Assembly: GCA_029582165.1 (NCBI GenBank)
Contig: CM055882.1
Coordinates: 15,943,001 to 16,007,000 of the forward strand
DNA length: 64,000 nucleotides
DNA from: Portulaca oleracea
Lineage: Eukaryota; Streptophyta; Magnoliopsida; Caryophyllales; Portulacaceae
Reading direction: 5' to 3'
The notes beneath the pieces are model-generated. The model saw only the letters and a program-made list of their open reading frames with translations, ran no database searches and had not been told where the DNA came from. Made by a program: the position numbers and the translations under genes. Below, one piece after another: positions 24,105-34,334 of this stretch (its first letter is position 1; the number at the start of each line of letters is the position of its first letter).

Positions 24105-26247
24105 CGATCAAGACTTCACGAGTACTACCTTTTGGAATACATAATTGATTTCCCTTAAAAAGAAATCCATGCTCAATATGAAAGAGTTGGTGGGGATACT
24201 TCTTACATACCTCATAAACTTCTTTGAAATATTCATCTTCTTCATACAACGCTTGGATATACTCAAACCCAAGTACTCTTGATTCAAACATTTTAACTAG
24301 CATATTCCTTCTTATTAAAGCATCTTCTTTAAGCAAATGACTTGCTTCATTCAAGTGACTCTCATGAATAGATGCACGTATGAGCCATTCTCGGTTTGCT
24401 TTCACCTTCTCTTTATCCACTTGGATTCCTTCCCTTGACAAGTCATACCCAAGACATACAACTTTGAACGTGAGGAATTGATTCTTCTCCAAGCCTCCAT
24501 ATAGCTTCTCATACTCCAAGTGATTCATTCCATAAGCCATATTGTGATGTAGCATAGATCCTTTAACAAGATCTACTTGGTGTTGAAACTCTTGATTTGG
24601 TGGCAGCCTTTGATGACACTCTTGTATGATGATATCTTTAGGGAACATATGAGAGAAACGTTCCACAAGAGATTTCAAGAGTGAACGAACATTTGATGAG
24701 GCCGTTTTGCTTCCGTCCAACTGTACAAGAATAAGGTTATTTTGCTCTCCAAATTCATGATACTCATTCTCCATAAGTGTCACAATGTTGCTCTTATTCT
24801 CCTTTGGCCGTGTGGTATAAGATGGATGTAGAGATGTCTCTTGATGCATGATATTCCTATCAAGCAACTTTGGTCTTTCCAACAAAGTATGACAAGTATC
24901 CATAAAAGTAATATCACACCATAATGAATCTCTACAATTCTTGTAAATGGAAAGACTTACTAAACTTCTTGGATCCTCATGAATGTCTTTGTCATGGCTT
25001 AACCATTGTGTAGGGCGTGAATAGCTCTCCAAGTTTGACGTGTGGATTATTGTTGTAGGGTCGTCAATGTAACCATAGAAGGCACAAATTTCTCTTTCTT
25101 TGATCAATGAACATACTTCTCCTTTGTTGGTATAATGAGAAATCTTGCACTCTCTTTGTTGATGTTCATTCGGCACACATACTTCTTTCAAGGCTCTCCT
25201 TGCTACAAGCCACTCTTCTACATACTCCTCTTCTACTACATTTTCCTCCTCAAATAATTCATTATCATACGTTTGGTACTCAACCAAAGACACTTCTTTC
25301 TTGTTAGGACACTCCAAATCAATGTGACCTAAACTTTGGCAATGAAAACATCTTCTTGGGGCTAATGGTTTGGTTTCTTGGACGTGGGGTTTAGGGATGG
25401 ATGGGGGCTGATTTTGTGGAGCTTTGTTGTATGGTTGTTTTGTAGGTAATGAGGTTCTTTGTTGTGGAGTGTAAGGACGTGTAGGATGGGTTTGTTTGTA
25501 GGATGTTTGGTACTTGGTCATGGTCTCTTTTCCTCTTTCTTTTCTTTGCCTTTCAACTTTCAAGGCCAAAGAACTCAATTCATCCAAAGATTGATAGGAA
25601 TGTAATTCAACAATATTACGAATCCAATCATTAAGACCAAACAAGTAACGTACCAAAATGTGAGGCTCATTCTCTTGGAGATCACAACGCCAAAGTAGAT
25701 GCTCAAATTCTTTTGTATACTCCTCCACGGTTCTACTTCCTTGAACCAATCTTTGCAACTTGTAATAGTTATCTTGAAGATAACTTGGTAGTAGAAACTT
25801 TCCTTGCAACTTACTTTTCATCTTACTCCATGTCTGAATCTTGTCTTTGCCCTTAGCTTGCCTCTTCTTTTGTAGATTTGTCCACCAAATGGACGCATGC
25901 TTACGCAACTTTAGGGCCACATACTTCACTTTCTTTTCATCATGTACTTCTTTAAGATCAAAAACTCTTTCAATAGTTTGCATCCAATCTAAAAAGTTTT
26001 CGGGATCAAGATTACCATCAAACTCCGGAATCTCCACCTTGAAATCAAATCTTTCCTCCCTTCTTGGACATTCACTTTGTATGTCCTCTACTTCATCATG
26101 AGATTCAACATCTTCACCGATCACCCTATGTTGGAGATGCATATATCTCTTCAATTGGTTGGTGAGATAAGCGATCTTTTGCTTCATTCTTTCTACATCC
26201 TCTTGGGAATTCGTGGGTGACTTTGTTGGAGAACTTGTACTAGCCAT
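24076..26247 (-). CDS. Collapsed gag-pol open frame of non-autonomous Gypsy element (723 aa)
   Basis: An uninterrupted frame from ATG at 26247. Residues 1-60 contain a short coiled-coil-like stretch. 68-235 is a retrotrans_gag domain (FDGNLDPENFLDWMQTIERV, EEYTKEFEHLLWRCDLQENE). 300-313 is a knuckle CFHCQSLGHIDLEC. 441-467 is a protease tail (LWCDITFMDTCHTLLERPKL) with the active-site half absent. 520-585 is the start of reverse transcriptase (LPPNQEFQHQVDLVKGS). 588-621 is its later part (CLGYDLSREGIQVDKEKVKA), so the YVDD box is deleted. 645-714 is the linker before the integrase zinc finger. Normal gag-pol is about 1500 residues. The deletions keep frame, so a gag-containing protein could be made. 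Confidence 0.8.
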   Translation of the reverse strand: MASTSSPTKSPTNSQEDVERMKQKIAYLTNQLKRYMHLQHRVIGEDVESHDEVEDIQSECPRREERFDFKVEIPEFDGNLDPENFLDWMQTIERVFDLKEVHDEKKVKYVALKLRKHASIWWTNLQKKRQAKGKDKIQTWSKMKSKLQGKFLLPSYLQDNYYKLQRLVQGSRTVEEYTKEFEHLLWRCDLQENEPHILVRYLFGLNDWIRNIVELHSYQSLDELSSLALKVERQRKERGKETMTKYQTSYKQTHPTRPYTPQQRTSLPTKQPYNKAPQNQPPSIPKPHVQETKPLAPRRCFHCQSLGHIDLECPNKKEVSLVEYQTYDNELFEEENVVEEEYVEEWLVARRALKEVCVPNEHQQRECKISHYTNKGEVCSLIKEREICAFYGYIDDPTTIIHTSNLESYSRPTQWLSHDKDIHEDPRSLVSLSIYKNCRDSLWCDITFMDTCHTLLERPKLLDRNIMHQETSLHPSYTTRPKENKSNIVTLMENEYHEFGEQNNLILVQLDGSKTASSNVRSLLKSLVERFSHMFPKDIIIQECHQRLPPNQEFQHQVDLVKGSMLHHNMAYGMNHLEYEKLYGGLEKNQFLTFKVVCLGYDLSREGIQVDKEKVKANREWLIRASIHESHLNEASHLLKEDALIRRNMLVKMFESRVLGFEYIQALYEEDEYFKEVYEVCKKYPHQLFHIEHGFLFKGNQLCIPKGSTREVLIVGSTRRISI

Positions 26248-26478
26248 TTAGAATAAATCTTGGCGAGAAAGATACTTCAAGGCTCACGGTTTTGGGGTTT
26301 TGGGTGTAAAAGACATGGGGGGTTTGTGTTTAGCTATGGTTTTGTGAGGGAATGTGTTTGGTTTTTGGGGTTCTTTGTGGAGTTTTTGTGTGGGACGTGT
26401 AATGGGGTTGTTTGTGTGATGAATATGTAGGGAAAGATTGCAAAAAAAGATGGTGCAAGAACTAAGAGAATCAATCTC

Positions 26479-26498
26479 CTAAGCTCTGATACCAATTT
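26479..26498 (-). other. Primer binding site of the minus-strand Gypsy element
   Basis: On the minus strand TTGGTATCAGAGCTTAGG lies a few bases after the LTR, matching the initiator tRNA-Met type used by chromoviruses. Confidence 0.85.
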
Positions 26499-27313
26499 TG
26501 ATGTATAATGGGATCAAAGAGATCTCATTACAAACGAAAATCAGGATCTTTATGAACAAAGATAATAATCTTCTTCTCTAAGTTCTTAAGGATCAAATGA
26601 AATGAATGAAACAAGATGGAAATCAAAGGGATTCAATGGAATGTACCAATGATGATTGAGATGAACGAACGATAGAATTTGATAAGGCTTGAGAACTCTT
26701 GAAGATATAGACACACCACTTCAAGAAGATCTTCAAGTCTTCCTATCACCAACCAAGCAAGCCAAGCAAGGTTTTGAAGAAGAGATTTGAACGATTCTTC
26801 CCTCAAGAAGAAACGATTCTAGCAAATGCTAGAGTGAACACAAAAGCATGATGCCTTTACTTTGTATTATTTTTGTGAATGATTGAATGAATACAAAGGC
26901 CTCCCGAAGGGTCTATTTATAGTGTTCCTAAGCCCTTTGGACGCGCACTATATCAAGAATACAATGGTTTCCTAGCTTACATCATCTATTACAAGTATTA
27001 CATCATAAAGAATCAAAATGTACATAGCTAGAAAGAAACATTGATATCTTGCTCAATTCTTCTCCAATCTTCAAGATTCAAAAACCATTTGAAAGCTCTT
27101 TGAATGATCTATATTCGGCTCCAAGATGACCTTCCCAATAGCTTCATAGATCTTGAGTTATAGAGCAAAGTATCGAATTGCACTTGATGAAGTCATTCAT
27201 TATTGAGAGTGATGAAAGTGATTGAAGCTCCTTTTCCATATAAGCTTGTATTTGGTTCACATGATGTGTATTTGATGTCTTCCTTGATGTATATGGCTAT
27301 CAAATATACATCA
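26499..27313 (-). repeat. 5' LTR of the minus-strand Gypsy element
   Basis: Nearly identical to 22650-23473. In minus-strand sense the TATA-like CTATAAATAG lies at about 26911-26920. Confidence 0.92.
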
Positions 27314-27318
27314 GGCAT

Positions 27319-28030
27319 GATAGCCTGACTAGGCCTGAATCTGGCAAGACCGTACAGAACATTAAAGAGAAGCTGGACATGGGAATACCTGGCGGTATGG
27401 AGCAGCTCAAACCAGATCTTGGAGTAGCAAACCGTCGAAAATGGGAGCTCAACCACCAAACCACTTGGCGGTATGGTGCTCAGGTGGCAGGAAGGGCGCC
27501 CGGTTTCTTGTAGAGAGAGGAGTGTGAGGAAAATGATGAAGATGGCACCATGAGCAAGTAAGGATACCCCTTTTTATAGAAGACTTTCTCAACCTCTCAC
27601 CTACCTGATTTTAATTATAAAATAAATGATTGGACCGGCCTAGCATGCATTGATCGGGAAGTTATTATGAGGAGAATTTGAAACCTTTTGTTTTAATACT
27701 CCCAATATAGGAAGTTTACCCTTAAGAAGAAAAATTAAATTATTTTCAAGAGAAATACAAAAATAATTTTGTATACTCAGAAAATAAATTAATTAAATCA
27801 AGAGAAGTGCGGTATGATGTGGTAAAAATTAAGAATTTTCGATAAAAATATGGAGATTAAATACCAATATACTTTGGAAATTTATTAATTTTCAAAGAGG
27901 AAGTGACAAACTCATGACATATTTTATTTTCAAGAGAATTATGAATATTTATATACTCAGAAAATAATTTGAAGTTGGATACACAATTTTACCGCCGCCC
28001 CTAGTTTGCACACTGGGGGCTAGCGTAGTT
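27319..28030 (+). other. Continuation of Ogre/Tat-like interior, non-coding
   Basis: Resumes the GATAGCCTGACTAGG unit that was split by the younger insertion. It then becomes AT-rich, with two copies of a TTTTCAAGAGAA...TATACTCAGAAAATAA motif (27745-27785 and 27928-27968). No coding signal. Confidence 0.5.
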
Positions 28031-28035
28031 ATTTT

Positions 28036-28560
28036 TAGCTGGACGTCGGGCGTTAACAATACGATGTCAGTTCTGCCGGTCATCAAGCATTAACAGTACG
28101 AAGTCAATTTAGCTGAACGTCAAACGTTAACAATACGATGTCAGTTCCGCTAGTCATCGGTCATTAACAGTACGATGTCAGTTCTGCCGGTCATTGGGAG
28201 TTAACAATACGATGTCAATTCACCAACGCCGACGATGCGGCCGCCAAAGTTAGCGATGCGATGTCAATTCAGCCGGACGTCGCACGTTAACAGTCCGATG
28301 TCAGTTTTGCCGGTCATCGGGCGTTAACAGTATGATGTCAATTCAGCCGGACGTGGGGCATTAACAATACGATGTCAGTTACGTCGGTCATCGGGCGTTA
28401 ACAGTACGATGTCAGTTCCGCCGATCGTCGATCGTTGATGCGATACGATGTCGGGCCAGCCGACGCCGGCGCACGATGCGATGTCGGGCCCGCGGTCTGG
28501 TGTTAATAGTACGATGTCAGTTCAGCCTGTCGTCGGGCGTTTATAATATGATGACAGAAG
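28036..28560 (+). repeat. 38-bp tandem array near the 3' end of Ogre/Tat-like element
   Basis: About 14 degenerate copies of a unit built around GTTAACAGTACGATGTCAGT and GCCGGTCATCGGGC. Spacing is mostly 36-40 bp. GC content is well above the flanking AT-rich DNA. Tandem arrays before the polypurine tract are known in Ogre-type elements. Confidence 0.85.
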
Positions 28561-28790
28561 GTCAAAAGTACGGTTAAGCGCAGGACAGTTGTTTCCAAGC
28601 GTCGACAATCAACAAAGGCATAGAATATTGTTTTCGAATGTCAATCAGCTACAAGTCATACATGCGGTACAGGACGTTTGCTTCCAAGTGTCATCCAGCC
28701 TCGAGACTTCGTTTCTGGGGCATATCATTTTCAGCGTCTTCAAACTACTTTGATCATCGTCCTACTCGGACTCGATCAAAGTGGGCTAAT
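28561..28790 (+). other. 3' non-coding region and polypurine tract of Ogre/Tat-like element
   Basis: No gene. The last bases before the LTR, CAAAGTGGGCTAAT at 28777-28790, are the probable polypurine tract. Confidence 0.6.
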
Positions 28791-29757
28791 TGTAGACGCT
28801 GAATTTTTGTCATTCAATTCAGCTTTGTAAATATTGTAATTTATTTTGAGTTTCTTTTATTTTAGAATAATTTAAGATTAAATGCCAAGAATTTTTGAAA
28901 TGCACACATTCTCCACATGTTGAAATCCCCAAATCTAACTCAATCAAATCTTTCTTTATCTTATTTCATTCTTCCACCTTTTTTCAAATCAAATAAAATC
29001 ATACTTTATTTTATTTTATCCTCTCAATAATCTCTAATCTACCACCATAAATAAACCTATCTCCACCACTAAAAATACACCCTTATTTTCGCTCTTTTTC
29101 CACACCTCAAAATCATCCTAGGAGTATTGACACTAAGTGATTTTACCCTTCTTCTCCTCCCTCCTTCTTCCTCTTCTCATATCATCTTGCATTCATAATC
29201 TTGGCATTAACTTGATGTTAGTATTATTTTTCTTATTTTATTCTCACTTTGCTATAATGTAAAATTTGACTTAAATAATAATATTGGTGCTTTAATTAAT
29301 CTGATTAAATGCATACTTGTAAATGTTTATGCTTATGTTCTTTTATTTCATTTTATTACTTGCATTTACTCATGTTATTTTATTTTTACATTTAATCATT
29401 TCATTTGTATGTGCTAAATAATATTGATTAATCTAATTAATTCTCCTCTTCTACTCGTTTATTTAAATTAACCGATTTAGTAGAGTCTGTTCTTTGAACG
29501 GGCAAAATCGATAGTTTTTACTTTCGAATTTGTAATCTTACCCCCGGATCCGAATCTCATGATCCGTGGTTTATGGAATTTAAATTTGAGTTTATTAATT
29601 CTCATTCAAAATTAATTGGCGACTCTTTTAATTTTTATTATTTTGATTCACTTGAATATCATAATAAAATGCATTTAAATCCTTTAAAGATTAAGACACC
29701 TCATTCGACTCGTCATACACCGCATGGGACACCACAGAGATTTTCCCGGGTCCCACA
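28791..29757 (+). repeat. Ogre/Tat-like 3' LTR
   Basis: Pairs with 16241-17205. It begins TGTAGACGCTG and ends GGGTCCCACA. Confidence 0.9.
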
Positions 29758-29888
29758 TTATCCGATTCGTGAACCGATCTGTCAACTTAAAAAATAATCC
29801 GCTAATTATCCATTTTCTCTGGATCAGATAATCGAATTTTGGGATCTGATCACGGATTACGGATTTTTTGCTCATCTCTACCAGGGTC

Positions 29889-30200
29889 AATGACACTTAC
29901 CATAATTCCATGTCTTCATGGAAGACAAAAGTACACGAAATTAGAGAAGGCAATCAAAAATGTGATTCTTTCACTCGTGTTGGTAGGCCCCTGCGGCACA
30001 AAGAGGCGATTGAGTAGTGGACATCTGTTTGAGTAACGGAAAACTGTTAGTGTAGAGGAACTGTTGTATATTAGTAAATAATTGATAATTACCAAAATAG
30101 TTTATTGTAAAGAAAGTGTTCGGCAAAATAAAAAATTCAAATAGCTGATGAATATGAAATGACTAAAAAGGTTATCACTATTATAGTTGAGGTTGCTATT
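29889..30200. other. Unique flanking sequence right of the hAT nest
   Basis: Continues the host DNA that precedes 15828. No coding signal beyond short chance frames. Confidence 0.4.
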
Positions 30201-30202
30201 TA

Positions 30203-30204
30203 TC

Positions 30205-30267
<63 letters not shown>

Positions 30268-30413
30268 GTAAAGTTTGTTGTCCCCGCTGAATGGAGAAAG
30301 TAGATTAATTGTATGGATTACGATCAATCAAAAAATAGATAAATGCTTAATTAAATTATTTTAGTGCAACTATCAGTAATTATTTTGGTACAATAATAAT
30401 AATAGCAATAATA

Positions 30414-30465
<52 letters not shown>

Positions 30466-30838
30466 TCATGATGATGATGATAATAATAATCTATATAATA
30501 TTAATAATAAAGTTTGTGGGCCCCGCTGAATGGAGAAACGAGATTAATTGTAGGGATTGCGACCAATAAAAAAATAGATAAATACTGAATTAAATTATTT
30601 TGGTGCAACTATCAGTAATTATTTTGGTAAAATAATAATAATAATAATAATAATAATAATTATAATAATGATCATGATGATGATGATGATAATCTATATA
30701 ATATTAATAATAAAGTTTGTGGATCCCGCAGAATGGAGAAAGCATATTAATTGTAGGGATTCTGATCAATCAAAAAGCAGATAAATACTAATTTAAATTA
30801 TTTTGGTGCAAATATCAGTAATTATTTTAGTGTTATCT

Positions 30839-30882
<44 letters not shown>

Positions 30883-30960
30883 CTATATAATATTGTTGAC
30901 AAAGTTTGTAGGCCCCATCAAATGGTGAAAGGAGATAAATTTAGGATATTTGACCAATGA
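30203..30960. repeat. AAT-microsatellite and about 200-bp minisatellite, four units
   Basis: (AAT)n tracts at about 30205-30268, 30416-30462, 30630-30662 and 30841-30882 alternate with a conserved block starting AAAGTTTGT(G/T)G at 30270, 30509, 30712 and 30901. The block contains CCCCGCTGAATGGAGAAA and AACTATCAGTAATTATTTT. Spacing is 239, 203 and 189 bp, differing mainly by the number of AAT units. The ATGATCATGATGATGATG junction is shared by units one and two. Confidence 0.9.
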
Positions 30961-32194
30961 GCATTAAGATAATTCTGACTTTTTTCCAATTTTCATTTAT
31001 CGTACTATAAATATATTAAAATTTCATTTTAGTATTCACCGTAAACAAAAACACGTTTGTCACTTTTGATAACCATCTTTTTTCCATTTTAATTTTATTC
31101 AATATTTTGAAGTAGATAGAGATATATTTTCAACGTCTTTTCTGTTTTATTATTCCCTTATTTTTACTTAAGCCAATTCTAAATAATATGTCTAAAATCT
31201 CTATTGATTACGACCTAAACACTCATATGTACTAACCATCTAATCGTGTTAATATTAAATTGTTAATTGTTACTTTATCTAGTCAATATTACATTATTAG
31301 TATTTAAAAATGTTTATATTAAAAAAAAGATACAATTAGAGGTACAATTCAAAAGTACAGAAATGTTACTTATCTTTTTACTAGAGGATGGTTCTTAAGT
31401 TCTCATACTCTATGATTCACACATACGACATCTAAACATCAAATATTAAGACAAACAACCATCACTCATTATATAAAAAATCACCGTCCAATTTCGAGTC
31501 ATCAAATCGAGAATAACATGAAATGAAAAATGGTTTTATTTGTCAAAAAAAAAGAAACCAACACGATTTCAAATCATTAAATCAGAAAATGATGTCGGAA
31601 TGCAAAACCCTAAAGCTTAAAATAAACAAATTAGAGGTATAAAATCGGAACTACGAATCCCAAACGAATGAAAATGAAAAAAATAATGAAGAAGAAAATG
31701 CAAAAATCAAGAAGTTCGTAGATTGAGAAACAAATCTAGCGACATACTTTATCGAGTACGATACGAACAAAAAGGCTAACAAAATACTCTAGATTTTCCA
31801 ACTTGATTTTTTAATAATTTACTCTACTTGCACGTATATTTATATTTTGTTTAAATTTTTTTTTACATCTTGCACTTTCAAATTTGTATATTTTTATTAG
31901 GATAATTTATTATCATACCTTTTAATTTGATAATATAATTTATAGTCGGTACAATTTATATATTTTTACATTTTGCACTTTCACATTGTTGTTGTCTCAA
32001 TTAAATTGTTGCTCTCACGTGTTTTTTTATTTTATGTATTTTTTATTTGAACAGTTTCGTTATGGTACATTTTCATTTGATAATACTATTAATATTTTTA
32101 AAAAAATTTATATCCTCATTTGTATATAGTTTAATTTTAATTTCTATCAAAATAATTATTTTATCATATACCGTGCATCGCACGTGTTTAGGGC

Positions 32195-32195
<1 letters not shown>
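30961..32195. other. AT-rich intergenic sequence
   Basis: No gene or element recognised. Confidence 0.4.
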
Positions 32196-32240
<45 letters not shown>

Positions 32241-32278
32241 TAGTATTAGTAGTAGTAGTAGTAGTAGTATAGTAGTAG
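32196..32278. repeat. (AAT)n and (AGT)n microsatellite
   Basis: A run of TAA/AAT units is followed by (TAG)n. It is preceded by ACCGTGCATCGCACGTG (about 32169), a short GC-richer word with partial dyad symmetry. Confidence 0.9.
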
Positions 32279-32299
32279 TTAAGTGAGTTATAGTACATT

Positions 32300-32960
32300 T
32301 TCATTTGATACATAAGTTAAGTGAGATTTCATCTTAAAACCAATTGGTGTTAAGAGGAGTAGCCCACTTGACATATTAGACCTGTCAATTCGGTCGGGCG
32401 GGCGGTATCGGGTCGATCGTATATCGGGTTCGGGTAAATACCGGTCAGGTGTATTTCGGGTTCGGGAAAATACGGGCGGTGTATTTCGGTTACGGATCAA
32501 CCCAATGGGTTATGATTGCGACCTTTTTTCGGTTTTTATTTTTTAAAAATGGTTTCTAAATACTAATTTTTGTACAATATACATAATAAAACATGATTAT
32601 CTTCTAGCAACGATAGATTATTGTAACTATTTTAACTTAAATAAGAGAAATAACAAATAAATAAGTTGCACTTATAGTTTAATAGTTAAAAATTTGAATG
32701 CAAAGTCACAAATTTTAATAAAGTTTAACTCAAAAAGTTAAATTTTCGAGTCAAACGGGCGGGTCGGGTTTGACCCGCTAATTTTCGGGTTCGGTATACT
32801 TCGGGTTTAGTTGAAAAAATTGTGTTCAAAACCCAGAAATTTCGGGCGTGTTCGGGTCTAGTCAGAAATTGTCATGTCTATGGCATATATACCATATCCT
32901 TTCTCTTTACTTTTCCGATGTGGGACATTTTTACTCATGGGTGAATCCCAACACCTTGGA
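32300..32960 (-). repeat. Relic LTR-like repeat with TCCCACATCG motif, split by a hAT MITE
   Basis: Read on the minus strand and skipping the hAT element, the sequence contains ATGTCCCACATCGG, a TATATA stretch, then GTGGGCTACTCCTCTTAACA and CCAATTGGTTTTAAGATG. This order is one I recall from widespread plant LTR or TRIM-type repeats that end just before a TGGTATCAGAG primer site. A degraded ATGTATCAAATG follows here. The TCCCACATCG word is also the upstream element of plant snRNA promoters. Assignment is from memory and tentative. Confidence 0.35.
32377..32880. mobile_element. hAT-type MITE with 8-bp duplication
   Basis: Left end TAGACCTGTCAATTC and right end AATTGTCATGTCTA (complement TAGACATGACAATT) are inverted. 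The flanks TGACATAT (32369-32376) and TGGCATAT (32881-32888) differ at one of eight bases. Its first 130 bp (GGGTTCGGGTAAATAC) are shared with the element at 36381-37219. No coding capacity. Confidence 0.85.
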
Positions 32961-34051
32961 TCAAAGCTATGGCCTCCACTGGTGTGTAATTAGCCAATTA
33001 GGTACCTTTGGGCCTTGGTTTGCATTGATTAGTTTATATTTTTATTGGTTTATGGAATTTTAATTAAGCGGAGAGGGCATAATTAACTAGGGTATTTGTG
33101 AAAGATAAACTACTAAACGCTGTTGGGTGACGTTATCAGCAGTAATGTCAAATAGATTTAGCTTCAAACGTCATTGATTAGTGTAAGACGCTATGTTACC
33201 GAATATTTAGAAGTTGATGAAATAGTGTTTTGACCCATTAAAATATTAAACATTAACCCAAACGTTGTCGTCAAACAGAGCCGTAATGTTGGCAAATATT
33301 GCCTTCTCTCATAAGTCCAAATCAAACATGTCATTACTCAAGCAAGCACCCTCCAACACAAGCACCAACATCAACAAGTATTGCAGCATCACCACCAAAT
33401 ATTAGGCCAGTCTCGCATAAACCACCTTCAAGAAGGAAAGTTGCCTACTTTCATTTACATTATCATCATTAGTGTTTCTGTGGTCATTTGCAGCATGATT
33501 GTCATTGTGACCTTAATCGTTTTAATTGGTTCTAGATCAAGACAGGACTAAACAGAACATCAGACTTGGCTCCAGTTCATGGATGATCTAGAGCCAACCA
33601 TTATGCATATTTGTTATGGTTTCTAACTTCCCAATTTCTACTTTATGCATATTCTTGATTTCAATTCCCTCTTGCTTCATAGACATGATTGGCCAAACTC
33701 CAAAAGGACCAAAACCCTTCCAATGCAGCTGTTTTCGCATCGATTGGACACATTTGAATCCATGGGTTATGCTAATTACAGTCTGATACATATATAGGAA
33801 TAAGAAATGGATCGGGTTAGATGCCCAATTGGCCATACTTGACAGCAATGATAAACTGTAGTTATCTAAAAACTCTCTACAAGCATCTCAGATCACTGTT
33901 CATAGAGAGCAGTTTTCCCCCCTTTCCTAAATATATCGATGAATAGACTTTGTTTTGAGCTTCTAATCCATGTTTATGAGCTTTATTAACAATGCTTATA
34001 TGAATATATAGATATATATAGCAACTTCATGAGCTATTGTGTCTCTTGTAT
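32961..34051. other. Mostly non-coding sequence with one possible exon
   Basis: No clear gene. At about 33320-33550 the plus strand has a stretch that could encode a proline/serine/basic segment (SPPNIRPVSHKPPSRRK). In a neighbouring frame it could encode a hydrophobic helix (FIYIIIISVSVVICSMIVIV) before a TAA at 33549. This looks like a tail-anchored or receptor-type exon but needs a frameshift to join and has no family match that I recognise. Confidence 0.25.
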
Positions 34052-34059
34052 GCATATAT

Positions 34060-34326
34060 TAGCGCTGGCAAAAATTTGGGGTCAGAGTCAAATTCAAGTC
34101 GATCAATGTCAAAACTCAGATGAGAAAATTGTTGTCCGGGCCGATTTTTTTTTGGGTCCGACAATTCGGACAAAACTAAATCAGGTCAAAATTGGGTTCC
34201 GACAATAGAAAAAGAGAAATATTGTGTCTGAATATTTGGTCAAATCGATCCGTGTCAAAATTCGTATGAAAAATCTGTGACCAAACCCATTTTTTTTCTG
34301 GGGCAAACAAAATTTTGCTAGCAATA
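34060..34326. mobile_element. hAT-type MITE with perfect 8-bp duplication
   Basis: 267 bp. Left end TAGCGCTGGCAAAAATTT and right end AAATTTTGCTAGCAATA form imperfect inverted termini (14 of 18). GCATATAT is repeated exactly at 34052-34059 and 34327-34334. It lies a few hundred bases downstream of the ICMT gene. Confidence 0.85.
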
Positions 34327-34334
34327 GCATATAT

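Larger units (their letters stand above)
22645..27318 (-). mobile_element. Chromovirus-like Ty3/Gypsy element, young, internally deleted
   Basis: Direct LTRs 26499-27313 (5' in element sense) and 22650-23473 (3') flank a minus-strand gag-pol derivative. Target duplication GGCAT is perfect at 22645-22649 and 27314-27318. The LTRs differ by roughly 11 substitutions and one 9-bp indel by eye, about 1.3 percent, so this is one of the youngest insertions here. It sits inside the interior of the older Ogre/Tat-like element. Large parts of protease, reverse transcriptase and RNase H are missing, so it cannot move by itself. Confidence 0.95.
16241..29757 (+). mobile_element. Ogre/Tat-like Ty3/Gypsy element, non-autonomous
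   Basis: LTRs of 965 bp (16241-17205) and 967 bp (28791-29757) begin TGTAGACGCTG and end CCCACA. They differ by several percent by eye. The interior, excluding the later insertion at 22650-27313, is about 6.9 kb. It holds a broken gag-like frame, long non-coding stretches and a 38-bp tandem array before the polypurine tract. No protease, reverse transcriptase or integrase was found, so it depended on a helper. The expected 5-bp target duplication is not visible: ACCCC precedes and TTATC follows. Confidence 0.85.
15828..29888. mobile_element. hAT-like element split by a nested Gypsy insertion
   Basis: The left part (15836-16240) starts TAGGGGTGGGCA and contains repeated GGTTAACCGAT-type motifs. 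The right part (29758-29880) has ATCCGATTCGTG and GATCACGGATTACGG and ends TGCTCATCTCTA, whose complement TAGAGATGAGCA is the other terminus. The 8 bases CCAGGGTC stand at 15828-15835 and again at 29881-29888, outside both ends. That is the 8-bp duplication expected for hAT insertion. Without the 13.5-kb retroelement the hAT copy would be only about 0.5 kb and non-coding. Confidence 0.85.

Noticed and set aside
25107..26101. Plus-strand frames opposite the 723-codon minus-strand frame
   Set aside because: Antisense shadows of a frame with clear gag and pol motifs.
31600..31625. AAACCCTAAA, resembling telomere repeat
   Set aside because: A single copy only; no array.
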